The notes below the pieces were generated by a model. That model searched no databases. It saw only the letters and a list, made by a program, of their open reading frames with translations, and was not told the origin of the DNA. The position numbers were made by a program, and so were the translations under genes. DNA of 64,000 nt from Streptomyces flavidovirens DSM 40150 (GTDB taxonomy: Bacteria; Actinomycetota; Actinomycetes; Streptomycetales; Streptomycetaceae): the NCBI RefSeq assembly GCF_000429085.1, contig NZ_AUBE01000001.1:62001-126000 (forward strand), read 5' to 3'. Positions 43,735 through 51,529 of this stretch are shown piece by piece (position 1 is the stretch's first letter; each line of letters begins with the position of its first letter).

Positions 43735-45130
43735 CGGTCCCGTAACCGATCGCGTCGAGGCACGCCATGAGCGTGCGGGCCTGCACGTTGACGCAGTGGC
43801 CCTGCTGGACGAACAGGGAGAGCTGGCCGGGAGTCAGCCAGCGATACCCCTCAGGTGCGTCGAGCGGTGCCTGCCCTTCCTCGGCCTCGATCACCAGGTA
43901 GCGGCTCTGTGCGTCCAGGAAGCGTCCGCCCTCCTCCGAGTGCGTCGCCTCGTAGCGGATACTGGCCGGATCGGCGCTCAGCGCCAGGTCCAGGAAGGGC
44001 GGCCGGTCCGGGGCGGCCACGTCGGCGTAGTTGTCCGGTGTGTACATCACGGTGGGTGCGATCTCCACGGCCCCGCGCAGCCCGCCCTCCGTCCGGGCGT
44101 GCGCCAGCAGGTGCGGCACCCCGTTGATCCGCCGGGTGAGGAAGGCCACCACACCGCGCCCGCGCGGGCGGATCAACGGCTGGGTCCAGCGGGTGACTTC
44201 CCGGCTGCCCGCCTGCACGGACGCGGCGACCACCTCGAAGTAGCGGCCCTCCAAGTGGTGGATCGAGGAGTCGTCGCGCGCCCAGCCGGGAAGCCCGGCG
44301 AGCGGGACCCGTTCGGCGTGCACGTCGTGGCGCGCCCTGGCCTCGGTGAGCCAGGCGCGCAGCTCGGCGTCGGAGTGCAGGGCGGCCGGTTCCCCGTGGG
44401 CAGCCGTGCGGGGGACGCAGGACAGGACCGTACGCGCGTCCATGTTGACGACGTTGTCCAGCCGCAGCAGTTCGGCGATCTGCCCCAGGGTGAGCCAGCG
44501 GAAGTCGTCGTCCGGCGGCACGTCCCCGGTCGTTTCGACGATCATGTTGCGGTTGTGCTTGTGCAGGAACCACGAGCCGTGCTCGGACTGCAGCACGTCG
44601 GCCAGCACCGCCCCGCGCTGCGGCCTCGTGAAGTACTCGATGTACTTGACGTCGGCGCCCCGGTGCACCTTGGTGTAGTTGCTCCGGGTCGCCTGTACGG
44701 TCGGTGAGAGCTGGAGCAGATTCGGGTTGCCCGGCTCCATCTTGGCCTGCATCAGGCAGTGCAGGACCCCGTCGAACTCCTTGACGAGGATGCCCAGAAT
44801 GCCGGTCTCCGGCTGGCGGATGACGGGCTGGTGCCAGCCGTCCGGGCCGCCGTCCACGCTCACCGCCAGGCCCTCGACGCTGAAGAACCGTCCGCTGCGG
44901 TGCACCAGATTGCCGGTGTCCCGCTGGGTGGACCAGCCCTCCAGCTCCGCGAAGGGGATGCGGTCGACGCGGAAGGAGTGTGCCGCGCGCCGCTGGGCGA
45001 ACCACGTGTGGAACTCGCCCGGAGCCAGGTGCGCGCCTTCGGCCGTGGCCGCTGAGCGGGCGATCCTGTCGGCGGGGCCCGCGTCCTGTCGTGGCCGCAG
45101 TACGGTCGCCGCCGCGAGCTTGGATGACAT
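43727..45130 (-). CDS. NDP-hexose 2,3-dehydratase
   Basis: A 467-residue enzyme of the UrdS/LanS/TylX3 type that removes the C-2 hydroxyl of an NDP-4-keto-6-deoxyhexose. It has two homologous halves, each with a WHQP/WTQP-type motif (GWHQPVIRQPETGILGIL; RWTQPLIRPRGRGVVAFL), the segment ATRSNYTKVHRG and paired FxxxHNRN-like and FLDAQSRYL motifs. Length is typical. It is the third gene of the minus-strand sugar operon. Confidence 0.95.
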   Translation of the reverse strand: MSSKLAAATVLRPRQDAGPADRIARSAATAEGAHLAPGEFHTWFAQRRAAHSFRVDRIPFAELEGWSTQRDTGNLVHRSGRFFSVEGLAVSVDGGPDGWHQPVIRQPETGILGILVKEFDGVLHCLMQAKMEPGNPNLLQLSPTVQATRSNYTKVHRGADVKYIEYFTRPQRGAVLADVLQSEHGSWFLHKHNRNMIVETTGDVPPDDDFRWLTLGQIAELLRLDNVVNMDARTVLSCVPRTAAHGEPAALHSDAELRAWLTEARARHDVHAERVPLAGLPGWARDDSSIHHLEGRYFEVVAASVQAGSREVTRWTQPLIRPRGRGVVAFLTRRINGVPHLLAHARTEGGLRGAVEIAPTVMYTPDNYADVAAPDRPPFLDLALSADPASIRYEATHSEEGGRFLDAQSRYLVIEAEEGQAPLDAPEGYRWLTPGQLSLFVQQGHCVNVQARTLMACLDAIGYGTDG

Positions 45131-45183
45131 GCGGGTGACTCCTTGGGGTTCTGGGATTCGATCGGGTGCCGGGTTACGGGCGT

Positions 45184-45945
45184 TCAGCGGCCGCCGGCCA
45201 CGGTCAGCGATTCACCGGTGATGTTCCGGTTGGCCTCCGAGCACAGGAACAGCACGGCACGGGCCACGTCCTCGGGTTCGCTGAGCCGGCCCGTGGGGGT
45301 GGCCGCGACCTCGCGCTCCCGTACCGGCTCCGGAAGGCCCTTGAGCATGCGTTCGGTGACGGTCAGCCCCGGACAGACCACGTTCACCAGCAGCCCGTCG
45401 CCGCCCAGGTCCCACATCAGGCTGCGGGCCAGGCCGTGCAGTCCGGCCTTGGCCGCGCCGTAGAACTCCTGGCCGCGGTTTCCGCCAAGCGCGTTGTGCG
45501 AGGAGATCAGTGCGATCCGGCCCCAGCCCGAACGGCGCATACCCGCAACGGCGTTCTGCACCGTACGGATCACGGGCGCCAGGTTGCCGTCCACGACCGG
45601 CAGCCACTCCTCCTCGGGGACGCTCTCGAACGGTGTGCCCGGCTTCCTGCGCACGCCCCACCGCACCGCGTTCGCCACCAGGACGTCCAGTGCTCCCCAG
45701 CGCTCCTCGACCGCCGACACGACGCGGGCGGGCGAGGCCGGGTCGTCCAGGGCGTACGGGACGGGGAAGGCACGGTCGTCGTCCGCGCCCAGCTCGCCGG
45801 CCAGCTCCTCGGCGGCCTGCCTGTCGTTGCGGTACGAGAGGGCGACCCTGGCGCCCTCCGCGGAGAACGCGCGGGCCACGGCCCGGCCGATTCCGCTGGT
45901 GGCTCCGGTGACCAGGACGGTGCGTCCGCTCAGTCCGAGATCCAT
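45184..45945 (-). CDS. short-chain dehydrogenase/reductase (FabG-like)
   Basis: A 253-residue classical SDR with GATSGIG for NADPH and a complete catalytic set: S149 (LISSHNA), Y162 and K166 (FYGAAKAG). It lies inside the sugar operon between the 3-dehydrase and 2,3-dehydratase genes. Its task could be a sugar ketoreduction (for example after branching) or a polyketide ketoreduction such as the C-6 step of angucycline pathways; sequence alone does not decide. Confidence 0.88.
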   Translation of the reverse strand: MDLGLSGRTVLVTGATSGIGRAVARAFSAEGARVALSYRNDRQAAEELAGELGADDDRAFPVPYALDDPASPARVVSAVEERWGALDVLVANAVRWGVRRKPGTPFESVPEEEWLPVVDGNLAPVIRTVQNAVAGMRRSGWGRIALISSHNALGGNRGQEFYGAAKAGLHGLARSLMWDLGGDGLLVNVVCPGLTVTERMLKGLPEPVREREVAATPTGRLSEPEDVARAVLFLCSEANRNITGESLTVAGGR

Positions 45946-45979
45946 GCCGGCTCCTTCGCTGCGGTCGCCGCCTTCGCGT

Positions 45980-47284
45980 TCATCCGTTGGCTCCGGTGAA
46001 TTCCTTGATGGAGGCGATGACGTAATCGAGCATTTCGTCGGTCAGTCCGGGATAGACGCCGACCCAGAAGGTGTGCTCGGTGATGAGGTCACTGTTGGTC
46101 AGGTCCCCGACGACGCGGTGCGGCTGGTCCACGTACGCGGGCTGCCTGGTGAGGTTGCCGGCGAACAGGCGGCGGGTGCCGATCTTGCGGTTTTCCAGGA
46201 AGTCGACGAGTTCGGCACGGCGGAAGGGCGCGTCGGGGTCGACGGTGAGTACGAAGCCGAACCAGCTCGGGTCGCTGTTCCTGGTCGCCTCGGGCAGCAG
46301 CAGGTGCGGCACACCGTCCAGGCCCTCACGCAGCCGCCGCCAGTTGCGTTTGCGGGCGGCGGTGAATTCGTCAAGCCTGGCGAGCTGGCTCAGCCCCAGG
46401 GAGGCCTGCAGGTCGGTGGCCTTCAGGTTGTAACCGACGTGGGAGAAGATGTACTTGTGGTCGTAGCCGTGGGGCAGGTTGCCCAGCCGGTAGTCGAACC
46501 GCTTGAGGCAGGTGTTGTTCCTGCCCGGTTCGCACCAGCAGTCGCGGCCCCAGTCGCGCAGTGACTCCACGACCCTCGCCAGCTTGAGGTCCGAGGTGAG
46601 TACGCAGCCGCCCTCGCCCATCGTGAGGTGGTGCGCGGGGTAGAAGCTGACGGTGGTCAGATCGCCGAAGGTGCCGGTGACCTTCCCGTTGTACGTGGTG
46701 CCGACCGCGTCGCAGTTGTCCTCCACGAAGAACAGGTCGTGCTCCTTGGCGAGTTGGGCGACCTCCTCGGCCTCGAAGGGGTTGCCGAGCGCGTGCGCGA
46801 TCATGACGGCCCGGGTCTTGGGCCCGATGGCCCGCGCGACGCGTTCGGCAGTGGTGTTGTAGGTGCCCAACTCCACGTCGATGAAGACCGGGACCATGCC
46901 GTTCTGCACGATGGGGTTGACGGTGGTGGGGAAGCCGGCGGCGACGGTGATCACCTCGTCGCCCGGCTTGAGGCGGCGCTCGCCGAGGGTGTGGGAGGTG
47001 AGGGCGGTGAGCGCCAGCAGGTTGGCGGAGGAGCCCGAGTTGGTCAGATGGGCCTTGCGCCGGCCCAGGCGCTTGGCGAACAGCGACTCGAACCTGCGAG
47101 AGCTGGGCCCGGCCGCGATTCGCATCTCCAGCGCGGCCTCCACCAGCGCCACCCGGTCCTCCGCGTCCAGCGTCGCACCGGACGGCCAGATCTCGGTGAC
47201 GCCGGGCACGAAGTCCTTCCCGGCCTCTTGTTCCTTGTGATACCTGCGAACCTCATCGAGAATGAACGCCTTTTCGCCGCGCAT
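45980..47284 (-). CDS. NDP-4-keto-6-deoxyhexose 3-dehydrase (RfbH/E1 type)
   Basis: A 434-residue PMP-dependent iron-sulfur enzyme for C-3 deoxygenation. The PLP lysine of aminotransferases is replaced by histidine (H218 in SFYPAHHLTMGEGG), as in E1 of the ascarylose pathway. The [2Fe-2S] cysteines are C191, C249, C251 and C259, exactly the E1 spacing C-x57-C-x-C-x7-C. An electron-donating reductase is not in the window. ATG 47284 has GGAGG eight bases upstream. It is the first gene of the operon and probably converts the 2,6-dideoxy intermediate to a 2,3,6-trideoxy-4-ketosugar (UrdQ/LanQ role). Confidence 0.95.
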   Translation of the reverse strand: MRGEKAFILDEVRRYHKEQEAGKDFVPGVTEIWPSGATLDAEDRVALVEAALEMRIAAGPSSRRFESLFAKRLGRRKAHLTNSGSSANLLALTALTSHTLGERRLKPGDEVITVAAGFPTTVNPIVQNGMVPVFIDVELGTYNTTAERVARAIGPKTRAVMIAHALGNPFEAEEVAQLAKEHDLFFVEDNCDAVGTTYNGKVTGTFGDLTTVSFYPAHHLTMGEGGCVLTSDLKLARVVESLRDWGRDCWCEPGRNNTCLKRFDYRLGNLPHGYDHKYIFSHVGYNLKATDLQASLGLSQLARLDEFTAARKRNWRRLREGLDGVPHLLLPEATRNSDPSWFGFVLTVDPDAPFRRAELVDFLENRKIGTRRLFAGNLTRQPAYVDQPHRVVGDLTNSDLITEHTFWVGVYPGLTDEMLDYVIASIKEFTGANG

Positions 47285-47465
47285 CCATGCCACCTCCACG
47301 ATCGACTCGGCGCATCCCCGCACCAGATCCGTACACCCCGACCCTGCGCGCCGGCCCTCGAACCCGGCTCGACACGGGATGGAACGAGGACGGGGAGCCG
47401 GGGACGCGCGGGCCACAGCCCGGCCACCACCCGCGCTCGAGGCGGCCCGCCTAGCGTGCGCGCCG

Positions 47466-48080
47466 ATGAATATCGAAGAGACGGCCGTACCCGACGCCTA
47501 CCGGATCACCCCGCGCCTGCTGTCCGACGCCCGGGGAACCTTCCACGAGGCCTTCCGTCACGACGAGCTGGAGCGCGTCTGCGGACACGTCTTCACACCG
47601 CTGCAGTGCAACTACTCCACCTCCCGGCGCGGCACACTGCGCGGGATGCACTCGGTGCTGCTGCCGCCGGGCCAGGCCAAGTTCGTCTCCTGCGTACGCG
47701 GCGCCGTACTCGATGTCGTCACCGACGTACGGCGCGGGTCCCCGGCGTTCGGCGTGTCCACCTCGACCGTGCTCGACGCGCGCAGTGGCACGGGCATGTA
47801 CGTGGCCGAAGGGCTGGCCCACGGATTCGTGGCGCTCACCGACGACGCCTGCGTGAGCTACCTCTGCTCCACGCTCCACGTCCCCGGCACCCAGGTCGAC
47901 ATCTGGCCCCTGGACCCGGAGCTCGCGCTGCCGTGGCACCGGGGCCTCACCGGGGAGCCGCTGCTGTCGGAGAAGGACGCCGCGGCGCCCTCGCTGGCCC
48001 GCGCCGCCGAGCTGGGACTGCTCGCCACGTACGACGAATGCCGGGCGCTGTACGCCCGGCAGCGCCGCGACCGGCGGTAA
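47466..48080 (+). CDS. NDP-4-keto-6-deoxyhexose 3,5-epimerase (RmlC-like)
   Basis: A 204-residue cupin epimerase. Hallmarks are PRLLSDARGTFHEAFR, NYSTSRRGTLRGMHSVLLPPGQAKFVSCVRG and AEGLAHGFVALTDDA; the usual LRGxHFQ is LRGMHSV. It converts the D- to an L-configured 4-ketosugar or epimerises C-3/C-5 only. It is transcribed divergently from the sugar operon, 181 bases from the 3-dehydrase start, and probably acts on the same sugar. Confidence 0.92.
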   Translation: MNIEETAVPDAYRITPRLLSDARGTFHEAFRHDELERVCGHVFTPLQCNYSTSRRGTLRGMHSVLLPPGQAKFVSCVRGAVLDVVTDVRRGSPAFGVSTSTVLDARSGTGMYVAEGLAHGFVALTDDACVSYLCSTLHVPGTQVDIWPLDPELALPWHRGLTGEPLLSEKDAAAPSLARAAELGLLATYDECRALYARQRRDRR

Positions 48081-48088
48081 GCGCCCCG

Positions 48089-48131
48089 GGGCCTGTCCGG
48101 CGGGTCACGGCCGGGTCCGCCGGACAGGCCC
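48089..48131. terminator. 15-bp hairpin between epimerase and glycosyltransferase genes
   Basis: GGGCCTGTCCGGCGG (48089-48103) pairs with 48117-48131 over a 13-base loop. It overlaps the end of the converging glycosyltransferase gene by one base; a likely bidirectional terminator. Confidence 0.82.
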
Positions 48132-49354
48132 TAGCCTCCGGCCAGCGCCTCCAGTACACGCACGGCCCGTGCCGGGGCGGGCAGCGCCCGGATCTCGTCC
48201 CGCAGGCGCCCGGCCGCCTCGCGGTGGGGTTCGGCCAGCAGCCTCAGGGCCGCGTCCCGCAGGAGGGCCGCAGCGCCCGCGTCACCAGCGAGCTCCCCTG
48301 CGGGCAGGTGGATGCCGGCTCCCACGGCCTCCAGCCGGTCGCCGGTGAGCATCTGCTCGGGGCGGGGCGACACGACGAGCTGGGGCACGCCCGCCGCCGC
48401 CGCTGCCATGCTCGTCCCGCCACTGCCCTGGTGGGCGACGACACCGCAGGTGGGCAGCCACAGATGAAGCGAGGATCCGTCGACGGCCCGTACGCCCTCC
48501 GGCAGGCGTGGCAGCGCGGCTCGCTGCTCGGGGGTCAGGGCCAGCACCGTCTCGACGCCGTTGGCGGCGAGTTCGAAAGCCGCCGCCAGCAGCGGGACCG
48601 GCACCGAGCTGCCGGGGAGGGTGAGCGGCGCGCCGGCTTCCCAGGTGATGCACACCCGCGTCCGCGCCGACGGCCGCAGCAGCCCTGCGGGGACTCCTCC
48701 CGACCCGCTGTACGGCACGTACCGTACGGTCAGCCGCTTGGCGGGAGACGAGAGCTGGAGGCTGGGCGGGCAGGGATCGACCCAGATGTCGGGTGCCCGG
48801 CCGACGTCCGCCCCGAACCGCTCGAACAACTGCCGGTACCCCGTGTGCGGGGCGCCGGCGGGGCCGCCGCCCTCCAGGTTGAGCACGGCGGGCCCGCCCC
48901 ACTGGTGGGAGGCCATCGGCACGTCCAGGAGGTCCGCCGCGACGGCACCGGCGTAACTGGACGCGTCGCTCACGAGCAGGTCCGGACGCCAGTCCTCGGC
49001 GAAGGACAGCAGGCCGGGCAGCATCGCCTCGGCGATACGGACCTGCCGGTCCACCAGGGAGTCGAGGATGTGGCGCTGTCCCGCGTCCAGGGCCTCGGGA
49101 CGCAGCGGCCAGTCCGCCGGCCACCGGCGGCGGATGTCCCACGATCCGGGGCCTGCCGGCCCGCCCGTGGCGGCCGCTCCGGGCGCCGCGACGCCTACGG
49201 GCACCGGGGTGAGCCCGGCCCTGCCGACCGCGGCGACACTGTCCGGCGGCACGGCGAGCAGCACCTCGTGACCGGCTGCGCGGCAGGCCCAGGCGAGCGG
49301 CACCATGGGGAAGAGGTGCGACGGCGCCGACCAGGTGGTGAAGAGAATGCGCAC
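48131..49354 (-). CDS. GT1 glycosyltransferase 1 (secondary metabolite type)
   Basis: A 407-residue GT-B enzyme of the antibiotic glycosyltransferase group. The N terminus MRILFTTWSAPSHLFPMVPLAWA is the acceptor-side signature, and the nucleotide-sugar region has VVAHQGSGGTSMAAAAAGVPQLV, where family members usually have HHGGxGT; here the first H is A-H-Q. It transfers an activated deoxysugar to the aglycone or a growing sugar chain. The gene is last in the minus-strand unit running from 56506. Confidence 0.93.
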   Translation of the reverse strand: MRILFTTWSAPSHLFPMVPLAWACRAAGHEVLLAVPPDSVAAVGRAGLTPVPVGVAAPGAAATGGPAGPGSWDIRRRWPADWPLRPEALDAGQRHILDSLVDRQVRIAEAMLPGLLSFAEDWRPDLLVSDASSYAGAVAADLLDVPMASHQWGGPAVLNLEGGGPAGAPHTGYRQLFERFGADVGRAPDIWVDPCPPSLQLSSPAKRLTVRYVPYSGSGGVPAGLLRPSARTRVCITWEAGAPLTLPGSSVPVPLLAAAFELAANGVETVLALTPEQRAALPRLPEGVRAVDGSSLHLWLPTCGVVAHQGSGGTSMAAAAAGVPQLVVSPRPEQMLTGDRLEAVGAGIHLPAGELAGDAGAAALLRDAALRLLAEPHREAAGRLRDEIRALPAPARAVRVLEALAGG

Positions 49355-49391
49355 GGTTCTCCTTGGGGGAAGGATCGGCGCAGCGCGCGGC

Positions 49392-50285
49392 TCACCCCGC
49401 GAGGTGGGCCACGCCCTGCGAGAGGTCGGCCGCCGCCCGCGCGCCGAGCCACTTCAGCAACGCCTGCCGACGGGTTCCCGCCGTTCGCGCCGGGCCGTCC
49501 ATGAGTGCCTCGGGGCGCGCCACCGCCAGCTGCTCGGAGGTCACCCGCACTCCGTCAGGCCCCTCGTCGAGCCGCCAGACGCGCCGGTAGAGCGCCAACT
49601 CGCCCGGCGGGTCGAGGTGCTTGAGAACGAGGGTGTGCGGGGGGCGGGTGATGCGTACGGACCGCCCCGTGGCCGCGGTACCGTCCGGCAGGTCGCAGGG
49701 GGCATCGATGAACTCGGCCTCCTGCTCGACCGGTTGAAGCTGCCCCAGCGCCGCGGACAGCCGGTCGTACACCTCCTGCGGCTTTCCGGGGACCTCGGCG
49801 CTGCGCTCCGCACGCAGCACCAGCCGCTGTGCCTCGGTGCGCTGCTCGACCGCGTCCTTCAGCGTCCGCATCTGCAACGCGCCGTGCCGGTCCAGCTCCT
49901 GGGCAGTCACGGCCGGGTCCTCGTCCGTGGTGAACCAGTGGTGTGACTCCACGCGGCACCGGCCGTCCCCCTCGGGAAGGAACAGCCACTCGCCACCCAG
50001 CCTGCGGATCGCTCCCACCGTGCCGAGCTGCTCGAACTCCATGCGCCGTTCGGCGTCGTACAGGCGGCGGCGGGACTGCCAGACCCGCAGCCCGCCTTCG
50101 GGGCCCGGGCGTACCGCCCAGAACTTCGACACGTCCTCGATGCCCCGGCGCTCGACTATCTCGGTATGGACGATCCACGGGTAGAGCAGCGGCCAGTTCA
50201 GGACGTCGGTGAGTGTGCGGTAGACCTCCACGGCGGGGGCTTCGACGGTGATGGCGGCTCGGGTTCGGTGGATTGGGGAAGTCAC
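49392..50285 (-). CDS. didomain polyketide aromatase/cyclase (SRPBCC)
   Basis: A 297-residue protein with two tandem SRPBCC (START-like) domains, residues about 8-150 (ITVEAPAVEVYRTLTDVLNWPLLYPW) and about 155-297 (SAEVPGKPQEVYDRLSAALGQL). Didomain ARO/CYCs fold reduced type II polyketide chains and aromatise the first ring (ActVII-like), so the product is very likely an aromatic polyketide. GTG 50285 has GAGGAG upstream. It lies between two glycosyltransferase genes. No ketosynthase or ACP is visible in the window. Confidence 0.9.
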   Translation of the reverse strand: MTSPIHRTRAAITVEAPAVEVYRTLTDVLNWPLLYPWIVHTEIVERRGIEDVSKFWAVRPGPEGGLRVWQSRRRLYDAERRMEFEQLGTVGAIRRLGGEWLFLPEGDGRCRVESHHWFTTDEDPAVTAQELDRHGALQMRTLKDAVEQRTEAQRLVLRAERSAEVPGKPQEVYDRLSAALGQLQPVEQEAEFIDAPCDLPDGTAATGRSVRITRPPHTLVLKHLDPPGELALYRRVWRLDEGPDGVRVTSEQLAVARPEALMDGPARTAGTRRQALLKWLGARAAADLSQGVAHLAG

Positions 50286-50320
50286 TGCTCTCCTCGCTGA
50301 GGGTGGTGCCGTAGGGGGCT

Positions 50321-51493
50321 TCAGGCCCCTGCCCGGCTCTCCAGGTAACCGACCAGTTCGCCGGGGAGCGGCATCGCCTCGATCTCGCGGCGGATCGCCC
50401 GCGCCCGGTCGGCGAATCCGGGACGTTCGAGTACGTCGGTGATCGCCGCCCCGAGCCCGGCGGGCGCACCCCGCCGGTCCGGGATGACGTTGATGCCCGC
50501 GCCGGCCTCCCGGACCAGGTCGCCCCAGAGCCACTGCGTGTTGTCGTCGCTCTCGGGGACCACGACCTGCGGCAGCCCGTAGGCGAACCCCGTCATGCCG
50601 CTGCCGGCGCCACCGTGGTGGACCAGTACGTCACAGCTCTGGGCGAGCGCGCCCAGCGGGACCCAGCCGGTCAGCCGGACGTTGTCGGGCAGCGTCCCGG
50701 TATGCTCCGCGCCGGACACGGCCAGCAGCACCTCGGCGTCGAGCTCCGCAACCTCCTCCAGGATTTCCCGCTGCCGGACGGTGAAGTTGCTGGTGGTGAT
50801 GCCGCCCGTGACACACACTCGGGGCCGCTCCGGTGCGCGCGGCAGCCAGCCGGGGATCTCGCCCGGTCCGTTGTACGGGATGTAACGCATGGGAACGCGG
50901 GGGACGCGGGACGGGCGGCGGAGCGCGGGCGGGCAGGGGTCGATCCAGGTGTCGCCGCCGATCCGGGGCTCGGCCCCGAACCGCTCGAAGATCCTCAGGT
51001 AGGAGGGCGGTACCTCCTCCTCGTCCAGGAAGTAGGCGCCCACGGGCTGGCACCAGCTGTAGCCGACCGCCGGCACGCCCACGGCGGCCGCCGCGACCAG
51101 GCCGACGACCGCCCCGATGTCGTAGACCACCAGGTCGGGGCGCCAGGCGCGGGCAAAGGCGACAAGGTCGTCGGCGAGCGAGTCCGCCAGCCCGATCAGC
51201 TGGTCGGCCCAGCTGATCCGGCGCTCCTCGGACCAGTTCAGCGGGCCCATCGGCCAGTCGGCGGGCATACGGCGCGGCCGCCCGGCCGTATCGGGGATGC
51301 GCCAGCGGGCGAAGGCCTCACCGGCGTCCCGGTCACCGATCTGCACCGCCGTCAGGCCCGCCGCCTTGACGCGGTCGACGGCCTGCGGCCGGGCGGCCAC
51401 CCGCACTTCGTGGCCGGCCAGTTGAGTGGCCCAGGCCAGGGGGACGGCCCAGGGGACGTGGCTGGCCCCGTGGGCGGCAAAGAGGACACGCAT
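50321..51493 (-). CDS. GT1 glycosyltransferase 2
   Basis: A 390-residue GT-B enzyme with MRVLFAAHGASHVPWAVPLAWA at the N terminus and LVHHGGAGSGMTGFAYGLPQVVVPE in the donor site. It is paralogous to the one at 48131, sharing DTWIDPCPP/DIWVDPCPP and MRYIPYNG/VRYVPYSG. Two such enzymes imply at least two glycosylations, or one acting iteratively. Nothing here tells which sugar each uses. Confidence 0.93.
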   Translation of the reverse strand: MRVLFAAHGASHVPWAVPLAWATQLAGHEVRVAARPQAVDRVKAAGLTAVQIGDRDAGEAFARWRIPDTAGRPRRMPADWPMGPLNWSEERRISWADQLIGLADSLADDLVAFARAWRPDLVVYDIGAVVGLVAAAAVGVPAVGYSWCQPVGAYFLDEEEVPPSYLRIFERFGAEPRIGGDTWIDPCPPALRRPSRVPRVPMRYIPYNGPGEIPGWLPRAPERPRVCVTGGITTSNFTVRQREILEEVAELDAEVLLAVSGAEHTGTLPDNVRLTGWVPLGALAQSCDVLVHHGGAGSGMTGFAYGLPQVVVPESDDNTQWLWGDLVREAGAGINVIPDRRGAPAGLGAAITDVLERPGFADRARAIRREIEAMPLPGELVGYLESRAGA

Positions 51494-51529
51494 CGCTGCT
51501 TCACCTGCTTGAGCTTCGAGTCGGACGGA

